Source of the DNA: Treponema sp.
Lineage (GTDB): Bacteria > Spirochaetota > Spirochaetia > Treponematales > Breznakiellaceae
Assembly (NCBI GenBank): GCA_009781635.1
Contig: WQXU01000014.1
Coordinates: 1 to 64,000, forward strand
Length of the DNA: 64,000 bases
Reading direction: 5' to 3'
A model generated the notes under the pieces. It did no database searches and was not told the origin of the DNA. It was given only the letters and a program-made list of their open reading frames with translations. This document shows, piece by piece, positions 17,022 through 25,171 of this stretch. The translations under genes were made by a program, and so were the position numbers. Numbering within the stretch: position 1 is the first letter of the stretch; each line of letters starts with the position of its first letter.

Positions 17022-18266
17022 CTATATATGTTTCAGCGCTTTTTTATCATCAACAAAGCCATTGGTACGCGCCATTATATAGGAGCCGAAGGCGTTTAAC
17101 ATGACATCTATAAATGTGCCGACTGCAACAAGGTAGAATGCCATCGGTTTCATAATAAGATATGCCGCCTTGTATTCGCCGCCGCCGTAAAAAAGGCACA
17201 ACATTGCAAGGGCAATGAATGCGCCGTTACCAGGGTACCGCGCCAGAATAAATGATATTAAAAAGGCGTATAAACCAATGGTAAATAAATCCAGCGTTCC
17301 AATTCTTAAATATGAATATGATTTAATTATGACTATGAATGCTACTGCCGCTACCATGGCGCTGCCGCATCTGCAGAAGGTTGCAAACAGTGAAATGGAA
17401 AGCGCGCTTGAACGCCGCTTGATTCCGAAATTTTCCTTTGAATGGCGCTGGAGTATGGGAATGGTGAAATTGACATCCCCTGAGAAAAATGCCGCAATTG
17501 CAGGACCAAGAAAACCGTAAAGGATGCGCCATGGATTTATTTTTGTTTCTGCTTTTGTTTTTATCAGATACAGGAAAAGGGGCATAATGCCGAAACAGAG
17601 AATTACGCTGAACACTCCAAGCATAACAATCAGGTCTTTAAAAACTTTTGCCTGCATCGCCTCATTAAAACGGACTGCCCAATACGCCGCAAGTACAATC
17701 AGTATGAAGCCGAGTATTTCGGAAAAGAACGATGCGACATGGTAGAAAATCCTGGAAAGTGAATCTATATGTGAAATAACCGGTTTGGAATAATTGCGAT
17801 CGTATTTAAGACCCATGCCAAGGAAAAAAGCAAATATGCATACCGGAAGAAGGTATACTCCCGTACCTGTCAGAACGCTGAACATATTGGATGGAAATAA
17901 TTCCAGTATATTTTCCCCAATATTAAGGTTAATCACTTCCAGCTGCTCGACTGTTTCTATAGGTATCCTGTCCGGTGAAAAAATCGAGACTACCATAATG
18001 CCGGAGAAAATTACAAAAACAGAGGCGGCGACAATAAGTATGATATTTTTTAATACCATTGGCCAGAATTGCTCGTCCATGCGAAGTTCATAAACCGCAA
18101 TAGTTAACGCAAATACCAATACCGGTATTACCGCATAACGTCCTATGCCAAGAGCCAGCCCTTCCAGCCAGCGAAGCGCTTCAAAAACACTTTCGTTGTT
18201 TGGCAGCAGGAAGCCAATTGTCATTCCCAATACAGAGCCAATTAATAATTTTACCCATACTTTCAT
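17022..18266 (-). CDS. sodium/dicarboxylate-type symporter (SDF/DAACS family)
   Basis: 414 aa, with about eight membrane segments and re-entrant loops. N-terminal VWVKLLIGSVLGMTIGFLLP is typical, and ALTIAVYELRM, LFATFCRCGSAM and a glycine-rich C-terminal transport helix follow. Substrate could be glutamate, dicarboxylates or Ser/Thr; the usual NMDGT motif is not evident. ATG chosen eleven codons inside the longest frame, with GAGAGG upstream. Confidence 0.8.
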   Translation of the reverse strand: MKVWVKLLIGSVLGMTIGFLLPNNESVFEALRWLEGLALGIGRYAVIPVLVFALTIAVYELRMDEQFWPMVLKNIILIVAASVFVIFSGIMVVSIFSPDRIPIETVEQLEVINLNIGENILELFPSNMFSVLTGTGVYLLPVCIFAFFLGMGLKYDRNYSKPVISHIDSLSRIFYHVASFFSEILGFILIVLAAYWAVRFNEAMQAKVFKDLIVMLGVFSVILCFGIMPLFLYLIKTKAETKINPWRILYGFLGPAIAAFFSGDVNFTIPILQRHSKENFGIKRRSSALSISLFATFCRCGSAMVAAVAFIVIIKSYSYLRIGTLDLFTIGLYAFLISFILARYPGNGAFIALAMLCLFYGGGEYKAAYLIMKPMAFYLVAVGTFIDVMLNAFGSYIMARTNGFVDDKKALKHI

Positions 18267-18342
18267 GGAGCCTCTCCAAACTTGCGCCGGCAGGAGCAAA
18301 TGTTATGTATTATTCAAGAATAACCTTTTTATGGATATTAGC

Positions 18343-19476
18343 CTAGAGCCTGATTATCCTTGCCGTTGTAAGGACTTCATGGCTTTTTTCTGTTATAAGA
18401 ATGTCGTTTTCAAGGCGGCACCCGCCCAGCAGGGGATCGTAAAGGCCGGGTTCTATGGTAAAAATCATTCCCGGCGCAAGCGCCCATTCGTTTTCATCCG
18501 AGTTTCTTAAAATGGGGTATTCATGCTCCTGCAATCCCAAACCATGGCCAAGGGAGTGAGGCATCTTCTTTTTGGATTTTGCAAAAAAGGCATCCACAGC
18601 CGCCGCAATATCCCTTGCCCGCGTTTCGTTATGCGCCATTTGCACGGCGAGTTTTGCGGCTTTTTCAACCATAGAGACAAGTTTTTCCTGCTTTGGATTC
18701 AAATCGCGGGCAAAAGTAAGCGTTACATCGGTGCAGTATCCCCCCAGCTTTACGCCAAAATCCAGAATTGACAGTCCCTGTCCGCCGAAGGGAGCGTTTG
18801 TCCAGTTTGGAAATGCATGGATTGCATAACTCCTCTGAGGCCCCGCTGCCAGCGTTCCAAAACTTGTTCCTTCGCAGCCTGCCTTGCGCGCTTCAAGTTC
18901 AATGAACAATGCCGCATCGGCTTCTGTTTTTATTTTTCCGCTGCGTACATTTTTTTCCAGGGAATCTATTAATTTGTTTGTGATAAGAGCGGCTTTCCGT
19001 GTAATGGCAATTTCACTATCGTCCTTAACTGCGCGCAGCTTTCTCATTTCCGAAGCAGCACCTGAATCCCTGCAAAGAATGTCAAAATTGGTTAACTCTC
19101 CCACATAGTCAAGAAAGACAGGGTAGGGTGTTACAGAAGGTATTTCAATTTTTGATCCGGACGGAATGCCGAGTTTCTGCGCAATTGCAAAAATCGCCTT
19201 AACAGGTTTGCGTTCAAAATCATTGTATGAAACAATTGCAGCAGGAGACTGCGCCGCATAGAGTTTTGCAAGATTTACATCCCATGCAACAAGCGCCGCC
19301 TTTCGTTCCGCAGAAAGCATAAGCAGCGCGTCTCCGGGATGGCCTGTAAGCCAGCGGATGTTTTGATCCCGTCTTGCTTCGGTATCTTCCAGCACGACAA
19401 GCGCAATGCCTTCCTGAATCATCCAGTCGTAAATTTTTTCAAACCGTGCAGATAAAATAGAGGAGTATTTATCCAT
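18343..19476 (-). CDS. M24-family metallopeptidase (Xaa-Pro aminopeptidase-like)
   Basis: 377 aa. N-terminal creatinase-like domain, then pita-bread catalytic domain. Five metal ligands are visible: Asp in SILDFGVKLGG, Asp in YCTDVTLTF, His in HSLGHGLGLQEHEYP, Glu in MIFTIEPGLYD and Glu in CRLENDILIT. Predicted to release N-terminal residues preceding proline, in the cytoplasm. Lies between hpf and the symporter, same direction. Confidence 0.88.
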   Translation of the reverse strand: MDKYSSILSARFEKIYDWMIQEGIALVVLEDTEARRDQNIRWLTGHPGDALLMLSAERKAALVAWDVNLAKLYAAQSPAAIVSYNDFERKPVKAIFAIAQKLGIPSGSKIEIPSVTPYPVFLDYVGELTNFDILCRDSGAASEMRKLRAVKDDSEIAITRKAALITNKLIDSLEKNVRSGKIKTEADAALFIELEARKAGCEGTSFGTLAAGPQRSYAIHAFPNWTNAPFGGQGLSILDFGVKLGGYCTDVTLTFARDLNPKQEKLVSMVEKAAKLAVQMAHNETRARDIAAAVDAFFAKSKKKMPHSLGHGLGLQEHEYPILRNSDENEWALAPGMIFTIEPGLYDPLLGGCRLENDILITEKSHEVLTTARIIRL

Positions 19477-19524
19477 AAGCTGATGTTCCCTATAAAATGG
19501 TTGTTGATTAAAGTTAAAAGAAGT

Positions 19525-19815
19525 TTACCGTTTTTCTTTCACCTTTTCTTTTTCTTTGGTTATTTTGGCTTCGAGTTTGTCGATTAACTTGTCTATGGCT
19601 TTTGTAAGCTCAAAGTCGCCTTCTGCGACATGAACAGAAACACCCCAGCGGAAATTTACTGTTGCATCGACATTAAAATCCTTTTCTTTCTTTATCGTAA
19701 TAAGCAAGTCCACAATCATGTTTTCGGCATTGCGGAGCCTTTCAATTTTTTTATTAAGGTATTCTTTTGCGTCTTCATGCAGTGAAAAATGCACTGCTTT
19801 AATGTCCAGGTTCAT
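19525..19815 (-). CDS. hpf: ribosome hibernation promoting factor (short form)
   Basis: 96 aa. MNLDIKAVHFSLHEDAKEYL and LEAKITKEKEKVKEKR match the short HPF/YfiA N-domain that binds the 30S decoding centre and drives 100S formation or inactivation. It lacks the long C-terminal dimerisation domain. Located 36 bp after rpoN, a common rpoN-hpf order. GGAGG before the ATG. Confidence 0.88.
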   Translation of the reverse strand: MNLDIKAVHFSLHEDAKEYLNKKIERLRNAENMIVDLLITIKKEKDFNVDATVNFRWGVSVHVAEGDFELTKAIDKLIDKLEAKITKEKEKVKEKR

Positions 19816-19851
19816 TTTAACCCTCCTGATTTGATAGTCCGGATATGTTTT

Positions 19852-21222
19852 CTAACGAACAGACAATTTGCGGTTGTATGAAGAACCCATATCCAGTTCT
19901 TTCCTATATTTTGCCACAGTTCGGCGTGCTAGCGCAATTCCTTTTTGACCTAACAGAGCAGAAATATCCTGATCCGACAAAAGCCGGTTTTCAACAGCAA
20001 TTATCTCCCTGATTATCTCTTTTACGCTCTCCTTGGAAAATTGTGACCTGTCGGCACCTGCTCCGCTTATGGAATTCGTGAAAAAGTAACGAATTTCGAA
20101 AATTCCCCATTCGGTTTGCATGTATTTTCCGTTTGCAGTACGGGAAACCGTTGTTTCATGGACATTTAATTGTTTTGCAATATCCCCAAGGGTAAGAGGC
20201 GCAAGATATTTAGGGCCGTTTATGAAAAAAGACCTCTGAAACTCTATAATTGCATTTGCAACGCGGATCAATGTCTGGCTGCGCTGACTAAGATGATTTA
20301 TAAAAAGGCGTGCTTCCCTGATATTATCCCTTGCAAAATCCCGGGCTGCCTTATCATCACTGTCGCCGAATTTTTCAAAGCATTGATTGATGCCAAGAAC
20401 AGGGAAAGCTTCATCATTCAGATTGATGCTAAACTCATCATTGTCCCTTACAACTCTTATGTCCGGAATAACATAACGTACTTCATCCAGCCTGGAAGCA
20501 AAGGCGCGGCCGGGAAAAGGTGAGAGTTTTTTTATGTACTCACAGATAAGCTGTACGTCTTCTTCATCAAGGCCGGTTTTTTTTGCAAGGATACTATATT
20601 TTTCTTTTTCCAGAAGTTCAAGCTCATCAAGAACTTTTTCCATTTCCTCCATATCTGCAGGAGCGTCATCTGAAAGTGCTATCTGCACTTTTAACGATTC
20701 ACGGTAATCGCTTGTACAGGTTCCTGCAGGTTCAAGTCCCCTGACTAATCTTATCGCCTCTGTTATTCTTTCCTGCGGCTGCACAAAAAGTGTCTGCGGA
20801 TTTTCCTTGTGAAAACCGTCATCATCAAGATTTTGAATAAGTGTTTCCGCTATTTGTTTTAATTCATCATCTACAGGTTCAAGCTGCAGCTGCCGCAGAA
20901 GATGTTCCTGCAGGGTATCAGGCCGTGTAAGTACACCCTCGATAAATTTTTGATGCTCATCTGCAGCCTGCTGTCCGCGGCGGCCGGGATCGGAGGATGT
21001 CTCAAAATACTCATATACATCTTTGCGGTGCGTTTCAGCTTCGTTCAAGGGGACAGTGTTTTTGTCTTCGATTAATTCCAGCGCCGGATTGCGTTCCAGT
21101 TCCTGTTCAATTCTTTCGCGCAGTTCCGGAACCGGAAGTTCCATTAATCTTATGGACTGCAAAAGCGCAGGGTTCATTTTGAGGCGTTGTTCCTGAATAA
21201 AGGATGCGCGCTGGAATTGCAT
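19852..21222 (-). CDS. rpoN: RNA polymerase sigma-54 factor
   Basis: 456 aa. Region I MQFQRASFIQEQRLKMNPAL is glutamine-rich and contacts activators; the core-binding part and the HTH (LNVHETTVSRTANGKYMQT) follow; the RpoN box ARRTVAKYRKEL reads the -24 element. Needs AAA+ activators, none of which is in this window. No Shine-Dalgarno precedes the ATG; a promoter at 21229-21257 would place the mRNA start at the start codon. Confidence 0.95.
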   Translation of the reverse strand: MQFQRASFIQEQRLKMNPALLQSIRLMELPVPELRERIEQELERNPALELIEDKNTVPLNEAETHRKDVYEYFETSSDPGRRGQQAADEHQKFIEGVLTRPDTLQEHLLRQLQLEPVDDELKQIAETLIQNLDDDGFHKENPQTLFVQPQERITEAIRLVRGLEPAGTCTSDYRESLKVQIALSDDAPADMEEMEKVLDELELLEKEKYSILAKKTGLDEEDVQLICEYIKKLSPFPGRAFASRLDEVRYVIPDIRVVRDNDEFSINLNDEAFPVLGINQCFEKFGDSDDKAARDFARDNIREARLFINHLSQRSQTLIRVANAIIEFQRSFFINGPKYLAPLTLGDIAKQLNVHETTVSRTANGKYMQTEWGIFEIRYFFTNSISGAGADRSQFSKESVKEIIREIIAVENRLLSDQDISALLGQKGIALARRTVAKYRKELDMGSSYNRKLSVR

Positions 21223-21228
21223 GATAAT

Positions 21229-21257
21229 ATATTAAACCCGTATATGTTATTTTTCAA
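21229..21257 (-). promoter_or_regulatory. probable rpoN promoter, leaderless layout
   Basis: Minus strand: TTGAAA (21257-21252), 17-bp spacer, TAATAT (21234-21229), then only ATTATC before the ATG. The expected transcription start is the A of the start codon. No ribosome binding site lies between. Confidence 0.5.
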
Positions 21258-21286
21258 TCGTTAGATTGGACTGTAAAATGAAAATG

Positions 21287-21706
21287 CTATTGCCTTAATT
21301 TCTCGATATCTCCAATGCTGTCAAACCCCGTAAAGTCATAATCTACTTCGGCCAATGTCAGAATTGCAAATGTTAAAACTTCTACGCCGTGATGCAGATG
21401 CCCGCCAAAAGCGGTTTTGGTATCCGAGTGAACAATGTGGGCATGAACGCGTCCTTCTATTATATAACCGCTGATACCTGCAATATCCGAAGCTTTTTCA
21501 TCTTTAACAAAATCATTTCTGGGCGGATTCTCGCGCGTGCCGACAACGTGAAAATGATGGCTGCGCGCGGATCCAATGCCGCAAAGAATAACCGCATTTT
21601 TTATATTCTTTTCTTTTGCGGCCTGCTCCAATGATGCAAGTAAATCATCGCCCGGATTTAAACGTACAAAAATTAAATTTTTTACAGGAGTTCTTTCTGC
21701 AAGCAT
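21287..21706 (-). CDS. PPC/DUF296-domain protein
   Basis: 139 aa. GRVHAHIVHSD and FGGHLHHGVEVLTFAI match the His-rich core of the PPC fold, related to plant AT-hook PPC domains and to bacterial stand-alone proteins of unknown function. GIGSARSHHFHVVG also fits. It lies 9 bp after the RraA-family gene in one operon. No AT-hook is present, so DNA binding is not implied; a metabolic role with the aldolase-like neighbour is possible. Confidence 0.8.
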   Translation of the reverse strand: MLAERTPVKNLIFVRLNPGDDLLASLEQAAKEKNIKNAVILCGIGSARSHHFHVVGTRENPPRNDFVKDEKASDIAGISGYIIEGRVHAHIVHSDTKTAFGGHLHHGVEVLTFAILTLAEVDYDFTGFDSIGDIEKLRQ

Positions 21707-21715
21707 GAGGGCTCC

Positions 21716-22411
21716 TTATTCAACTGTATCATCAAGCTGCATTCCAAGATCGATATATAGCTGCTTGCGGGATTTCTTGTCAGCGCTCGCTTCCTGCCAG
21801 GCATATTTGGCCACATCCTTTGCGGCCTTGCGGGGGACTGCAATAACGCCGTCGCCGTCAGCTACGATTACATCACCAGGATAAATTGCAACACCGCCGA
21901 TAGCTATCGGGATATCCTTATCGATATATCTGATCCTTGCCTGATCCATTGGCTGGGAAATGTGCATAGACCATACATGGATTTTTTGCAGAATGCATTC
22001 ATCGGTGTCGCGGATTCCGCCGCCGTTTGTCATAAAACCAACTGCGCCGCGTTTTTTGCAATTCAATGTATTGTTGGAGCCAAGAAGCCCCACATCAAGG
22101 CCGGCGATGTCAAGGCACATAAAGTCGCCCGGCTGAATGTCATTGGTCCAGGGGTCGTAACATATTTTTGAATAATACATTTTTACCCACTCGGTATATT
22201 CATCGGGCGGAAGCGCGGGAACAGGGCCTTCGTAGGGGACATAGCGCGCCGTTCTTGCAATGCCGATGATGCTTGTTTCCGGGCGGAAGAGCGGACGGAT
22301 TTTATAATCTACAGTCCCGTAGTGATGGTAGCCCATCCAGTCCATGCCGTCGCGGACATCCGTAACTCTAAGCCGTTTGAACATTTCAATTAATTCAAGG
22401 TTTTCACTCAT
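21716..22411 (-). CDS. RraA-family protein (aldolase/demethylmenaquinone methyltransferase-like fold)
   Basis: 231 aa. Conserved core: MTNGGGIRDTDE (the G-x-x-R-D motif of HMG/CHA aldolases), IAIGGVAIYPGDVIVADGDGVIAVP. Members are either class II pyruvate aldolases (4-hydroxy-4-methyl-2-oxoglutarate type) or RNase E inhibitors; the intact RD motif favours an aldolase or decarboxylase. Operon with the PPC gene. TATAAT sits 5 bp before the ATG and no Shine-Dalgarno is seen. Confidence 0.82.
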   Translation of the reverse strand: MSENLELIEMFKRLRVTDVRDGMDWMGYHHYGTVDYKIRPLFRPETSIIGIARTARYVPYEGPVPALPPDEYTEWVKMYYSKICYDPWTNDIQPGDFMCLDIAGLDVGLLGSNNTLNCKKRGAVGFMTNGGGIRDTDECILQKIHVWSMHISQPMDQARIRYIDKDIPIAIGGVAIYPGDVIVADGDGVIAVPRKAAKDVAKYAWQEASADKKSRKQLYIDLGMQLDDTVE

Positions 22412-22416
22412 AGGAC

Positions 22417-22466
22417 ATTATATCATGAAAATGATGAATGACACTATTTAATTTTTACATTAAGAT
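22417..22466. promoter_or_regulatory. face-to-face divergent promoters for RraA-family and DUF1015 genes
   Basis: Minus strand: GTGTCA (22444-22439), 16-bp spacer, perfect TATAAT (22422-22417). Plus strand: ATGACA (22438-22443), 17-bp spacer, TAAGAT (22461-22466). The two -35 boxes occupy the same bases on opposite strands, so the promoters probably exclude one another. Both leave almost no 5' leader. Confidence 0.5.
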
Positions 22467-22472
22467 AATTCC

Positions 22473-23789
22473 ATGAATGAATACCGGAAAAAATTAAATT
22501 CGCTAGGACTTGAGATTCCTTCGGTACTGCTGCCTCAGCCTGCATCTGATTTAACAAAGTGGCCTGTAATTGCCTGTGATCAATTTACGCAGGATCGCAA
22601 TTATTGGCAGAAAGTAAAAACTATTACTGCCGGCTCGCCGTCAACCTTAGATTTGATTTTTCCCGAAGTATTTTTATCCGATGACGATGCTGCGCAGAGA
22701 ATTAAAGATATTCATTCAGCAATGAAGCGTTATCTGCAAACAGATGTCTTTTCAAAACCCGGGCAGGGATTTATTTATATTGAGAGGGATACCCCTTTTA
22801 ACAAAAAGCGCCGCGGGCTTGTGGCTGCAATAGACCTTGAGCAGTACGAATGGAACGCGGATGCCCGTCCTCTAATACGCTGCACGGAAGGAACAGTGCC
22901 TGAACGCCTGCCGCCCCGGATGGATATTCGCCGCGGCGCGCCTGTGGAACTGCCGCACATTCTTTTGCTTATTGACGATGATACTGACAGCCTGCTGCCG
23001 CTTCTTGGCGAAAAAGTAAAAAAAGCTGATCCCCTTTACAGTACCAGTCTGATGATGGAATCCGGCAGCATAACAGGCTGGCATGTAAACGCAGAAAACG
23101 ATTTGGACTTTGTTGCCGGAAAACTTGAGGAGTTATATAAACGTTCATCTGCCAGATATGAGTGCGGAAAACCATTTTTATTTGCCGTGGGAGACGGGAA
23201 TCATTCTCTTGCAGCGGCAAAGGAGATTTGGCAGGAATGGAAAGCCGTTAACGGATCAGATCATTCTCCTCCATGCAGTTATGCGTTAGTTGAAATTGAA
23301 AACATCTATGATCCTGCAATTCAGTTTGAACCCATTCACCGCCTTGTTTTTGGCATTGGTTATGAGAGGATCGTACCTATGCTGTCTCAGCTGCCGGGCT
23401 TTTCATGCCTTCCTGTTAAAAGCAGCGATGAACTTTTAAAAGCAGTTTGCGGGAAACCTGCAGAAAAAGAGGGTAATATTTTCGGCCTTATCTCTGAAGG
23501 AAATTACGCATTAATAAAAACAACATTCACCGGGATTTCAACCGCCTGCCTGCAGCCCCTTCTGGACGAGTACGCAAAAGACAATCCGCAGTTAATAGAT
23601 TATATCCATGATGAAGAAGAGCTTTTCCGCCTCTCTGAAGGCACAGCAGCAGGCATCTTGCTTCCGCCTGTTCAAAAATCAGGCCTCTTTGAAACTGTTG
23701 CCCGCCTTGGCCCACTGCCGCGAAAAAGTTTTTCCATGGGGCGTTCATGCGAAAAACGGTTTTACCTTGAATGCAGGAGTTTGTTGTAA
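22473..23789 (+). CDS. DUF1015-family protein
   Basis: 438 aa, full family length. WPVIACDQFTQDRNYW near the start, VAAIDLEQYEW, and the conserved FAVGDGNHSLAAAKEIW and HRLVFGI stretches identify DUF1015 (the SpoU-methylase-associated conserved family, function unknown). No Shine-Dalgarno; the promoter lies right at the start codon. Divergent from the RraA-family operon. Confidence 0.85.
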   Translation: MNEYRKKLNSLGLEIPSVLLPQPASDLTKWPVIACDQFTQDRNYWQKVKTITAGSPSTLDLIFPEVFLSDDDAAQRIKDIHSAMKRYLQTDVFSKPGQGFIYIERDTPFNKKRRGLVAAIDLEQYEWNADARPLIRCTEGTVPERLPPRMDIRRGAPVELPHILLLIDDDTDSLLPLLGEKVKKADPLYSTSLMMESGSITGWHVNAENDLDFVAGKLEELYKRSSARYECGKPFLFAVGDGNHSLAAAKEIWQEWKAVNGSDHSPPCSYALVEIENIYDPAIQFEPIHRLVFGIGYERIVPMLSQLPGFSCLPVKSSDELLKAVCGKPAEKEGNIFGLISEGNYALIKTTFTGISTACLQPLLDEYAKDNPQLIDYIHDEEELFRLSEGTAAGILLPPVQKSGLFETVARLGPLPRKSFSMGRSCEKRFYLECRSLL

Positions 23790-23804
23790 AATCAAAACAG
23801 AAAT

Positions 23805-23833
23805 TTGCATTTTAAAGGGTTTTTTGATATAAT
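23805..23833 (+). promoter_or_regulatory. hemerythrin promoter, leaderless layout
   Basis: TTGCAT (23805-23810), 17-bp spacer, perfect TATAAT (23828-23833). The ATG is at 23841, so transcription would begin at or within 2 nt of the start codon. No ribosome binding site intervenes. Confidence 0.6.
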
Positions 23834-23840
23834 AATCCGC

Positions 23841-24359
23841 ATGACAAATGAAAATCCAAAGCATGAAGTGGAAATTGTTGTTTGGGATCACAAATACGCC
23901 ACAGAAATTGAATTAATTGACGTTCAGCACAAGCAGCTTGTTAAGTTAACAAACCAGTTATACAATGCGTGCCATGAAAAAGACGATGTGCTTCAGGCAG
24001 TGTTCAAAGAAACAATGAGCCGCATGGTGAAATATGTCCATTTTCATTTTGACGCTGAATTAATACTTCTAAAAGCGTTAAATTATCCAGGTTATAATGA
24101 ACATAAAAAACTGCATGCCGATCTTATAAAGGAAATTCTTTCATCTGTAAATGAATACAACGAAGGCAAAAAATTAGTTCCAAACCATTTTGTACGCACC
24201 CTTAAAGACTGGGTTTTCAGCCACATTGCCATCTATGACAAGCAGTACAGCGGCTTTGTAAAGGAGCAGATAAGAAACGGCCTGCTGACCGAAAAATCGC
24301 TTAAAGATATTGAGATGGATATCCTGCAGTCATTTAAGGCAGAAACAGGTGAAAAATAA
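23841..24359 (+). CDS. bacteriohemerythrin
   Basis: 172 aa. Di-iron ligands in order: His in WDHKYATEIELIDVQHKQL (two His), HFHFDAELILL (His, Glu), YNEHKKLHADL (His), and WVFSHIAIYD (His, Asp). Binds O2 and may buffer oxygen or sense redox, useful for an anaerobe at a gut wall. Single-domain form with a C-terminal extension of about 35 residues. The longest frame adds twelve codons, but the promoter lies within them, so the ATG at 23841 is preferred. Its stop overlaps the next gene. Confidence 0.9.
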   Translation: MTNENPKHEVEIVVWDHKYATEIELIDVQHKQLVKLTNQLYNACHEKDDVLQAVFKETMSRMVKYVHFHFDAELILLKALNYPGYNEHKKLHADLIKEILSSVNEYNEGKKLVPNHFVRTLKDWVFSHIAIYDKQYSGFVKEQIRNGLLTEKSLKDIEMDILQSFKAETGEK

Positions 24360-25167
24360 ATTTATTTTTCTTGCCTTTGTGTTTCTTTCCCTAAACACAG
24401 CTTTTGCCCAAAGGCTGCCTGTTATCGGCATTATTACATTTGAAACAACAGGCGGCGGAGTTACTGCAGCGGATGCAGTTAATCTTACAAGTCAGGTAGT
24501 TTCCGAATTAAACTCCTGGGGAACAGTAAATGTTGTACAGGGAGCAGCCGGAGCCGAGTATATTATCCGCGGCTCTCTTTCCAGGATTGGAAATAATTTT
24601 ATTTTATCAGCATCAACATTAAACGCCGGCACGAATGCCGTATTAAATGAATATAATGAACAGGCGCGCGCCTTAAATGATATTTCTGTTTCTCAGTTTT
24701 GCGCAAAGGCAGTAGAAAGGATAGCGCTGCCGAATTATCTTTTAGGGACATGGCAGTCTGTGCTCAATATGCCCGACGGCCCTGTTGTCTGCATTATTGA
24801 ATTCAGAACCGACAGAAGCGTTAGAGTGGAAAGATATGACACATGGGAACACAGACAGCAAAATGCCCTGCGCTACGAGGGATACGGAACAGGCACCTAC
24901 TCGTATATCGGATTTGCAAACAGGGTTGTAAGCGCAGGCGGCAGGCAGGTGCGGGTAGACTCTGCAATAAGCGTTAATCTGTCGCTGGAAGAAACGCTGC
25001 CCGATCAAGCTTCTGTAAATCAGTCAGGTTTGCATCTTGCATTTAACGGGGAGAGAACAACTTTTGAAATTGTAAACGGTATGCTGCCGTGCGGAAGAAA
25101 CTTTGACGGGCCTTCTGTTTATCAGTCTTCTGTTCTGGGTTTTTCCCAGTTCAGGAAGCTCAGGTGA
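24349..25167 (+). CDS. secreted LpoB/CsgG-like protein (GTG start)
   Basis: 272 aa. The GTG start overlaps the hemerythrin stop; the signal peptide ends TAFA-Q. The N-terminal domain (VIGIITFETTGGGVTAAD ... YIIRGSLSRIGNNFILSAS) resembles the TolB-N/CsgG/LpoB fold found in many treponemal periplasmic proteins. The C-terminal half (GTWQSV, TDRSVRVERYDTWEH) looks like a lipocalin-type beta fold. Function unproven; likely envelope. The next gene starts 4 bp after its stop, so they are co-transcribed. Confidence 0.65.
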   Translation: MKNKFIFLAFVFLSLNTAFAQRLPVIGIITFETTGGGVTAADAVNLTSQVVSELNSWGTVNVVQGAAGAEYIIRGSLSRIGNNFILSASTLNAGTNAVLNEYNEQARALNDISVSQFCAKAVERIALPNYLLGTWQSVLNMPDGPVVCIIEFRTDRSVRVERYDTWEHRQQNALRYEGYGTGTYSYIGFANRVVSAGGRQVRVDSAISVNLSLEETLPDQASVNQSGLHLAFNGERTTFEIVNGMLPCGRNFDGPSVYQSSVLGFSQFRKLR

Positions 25168-25171
25168 TGAT

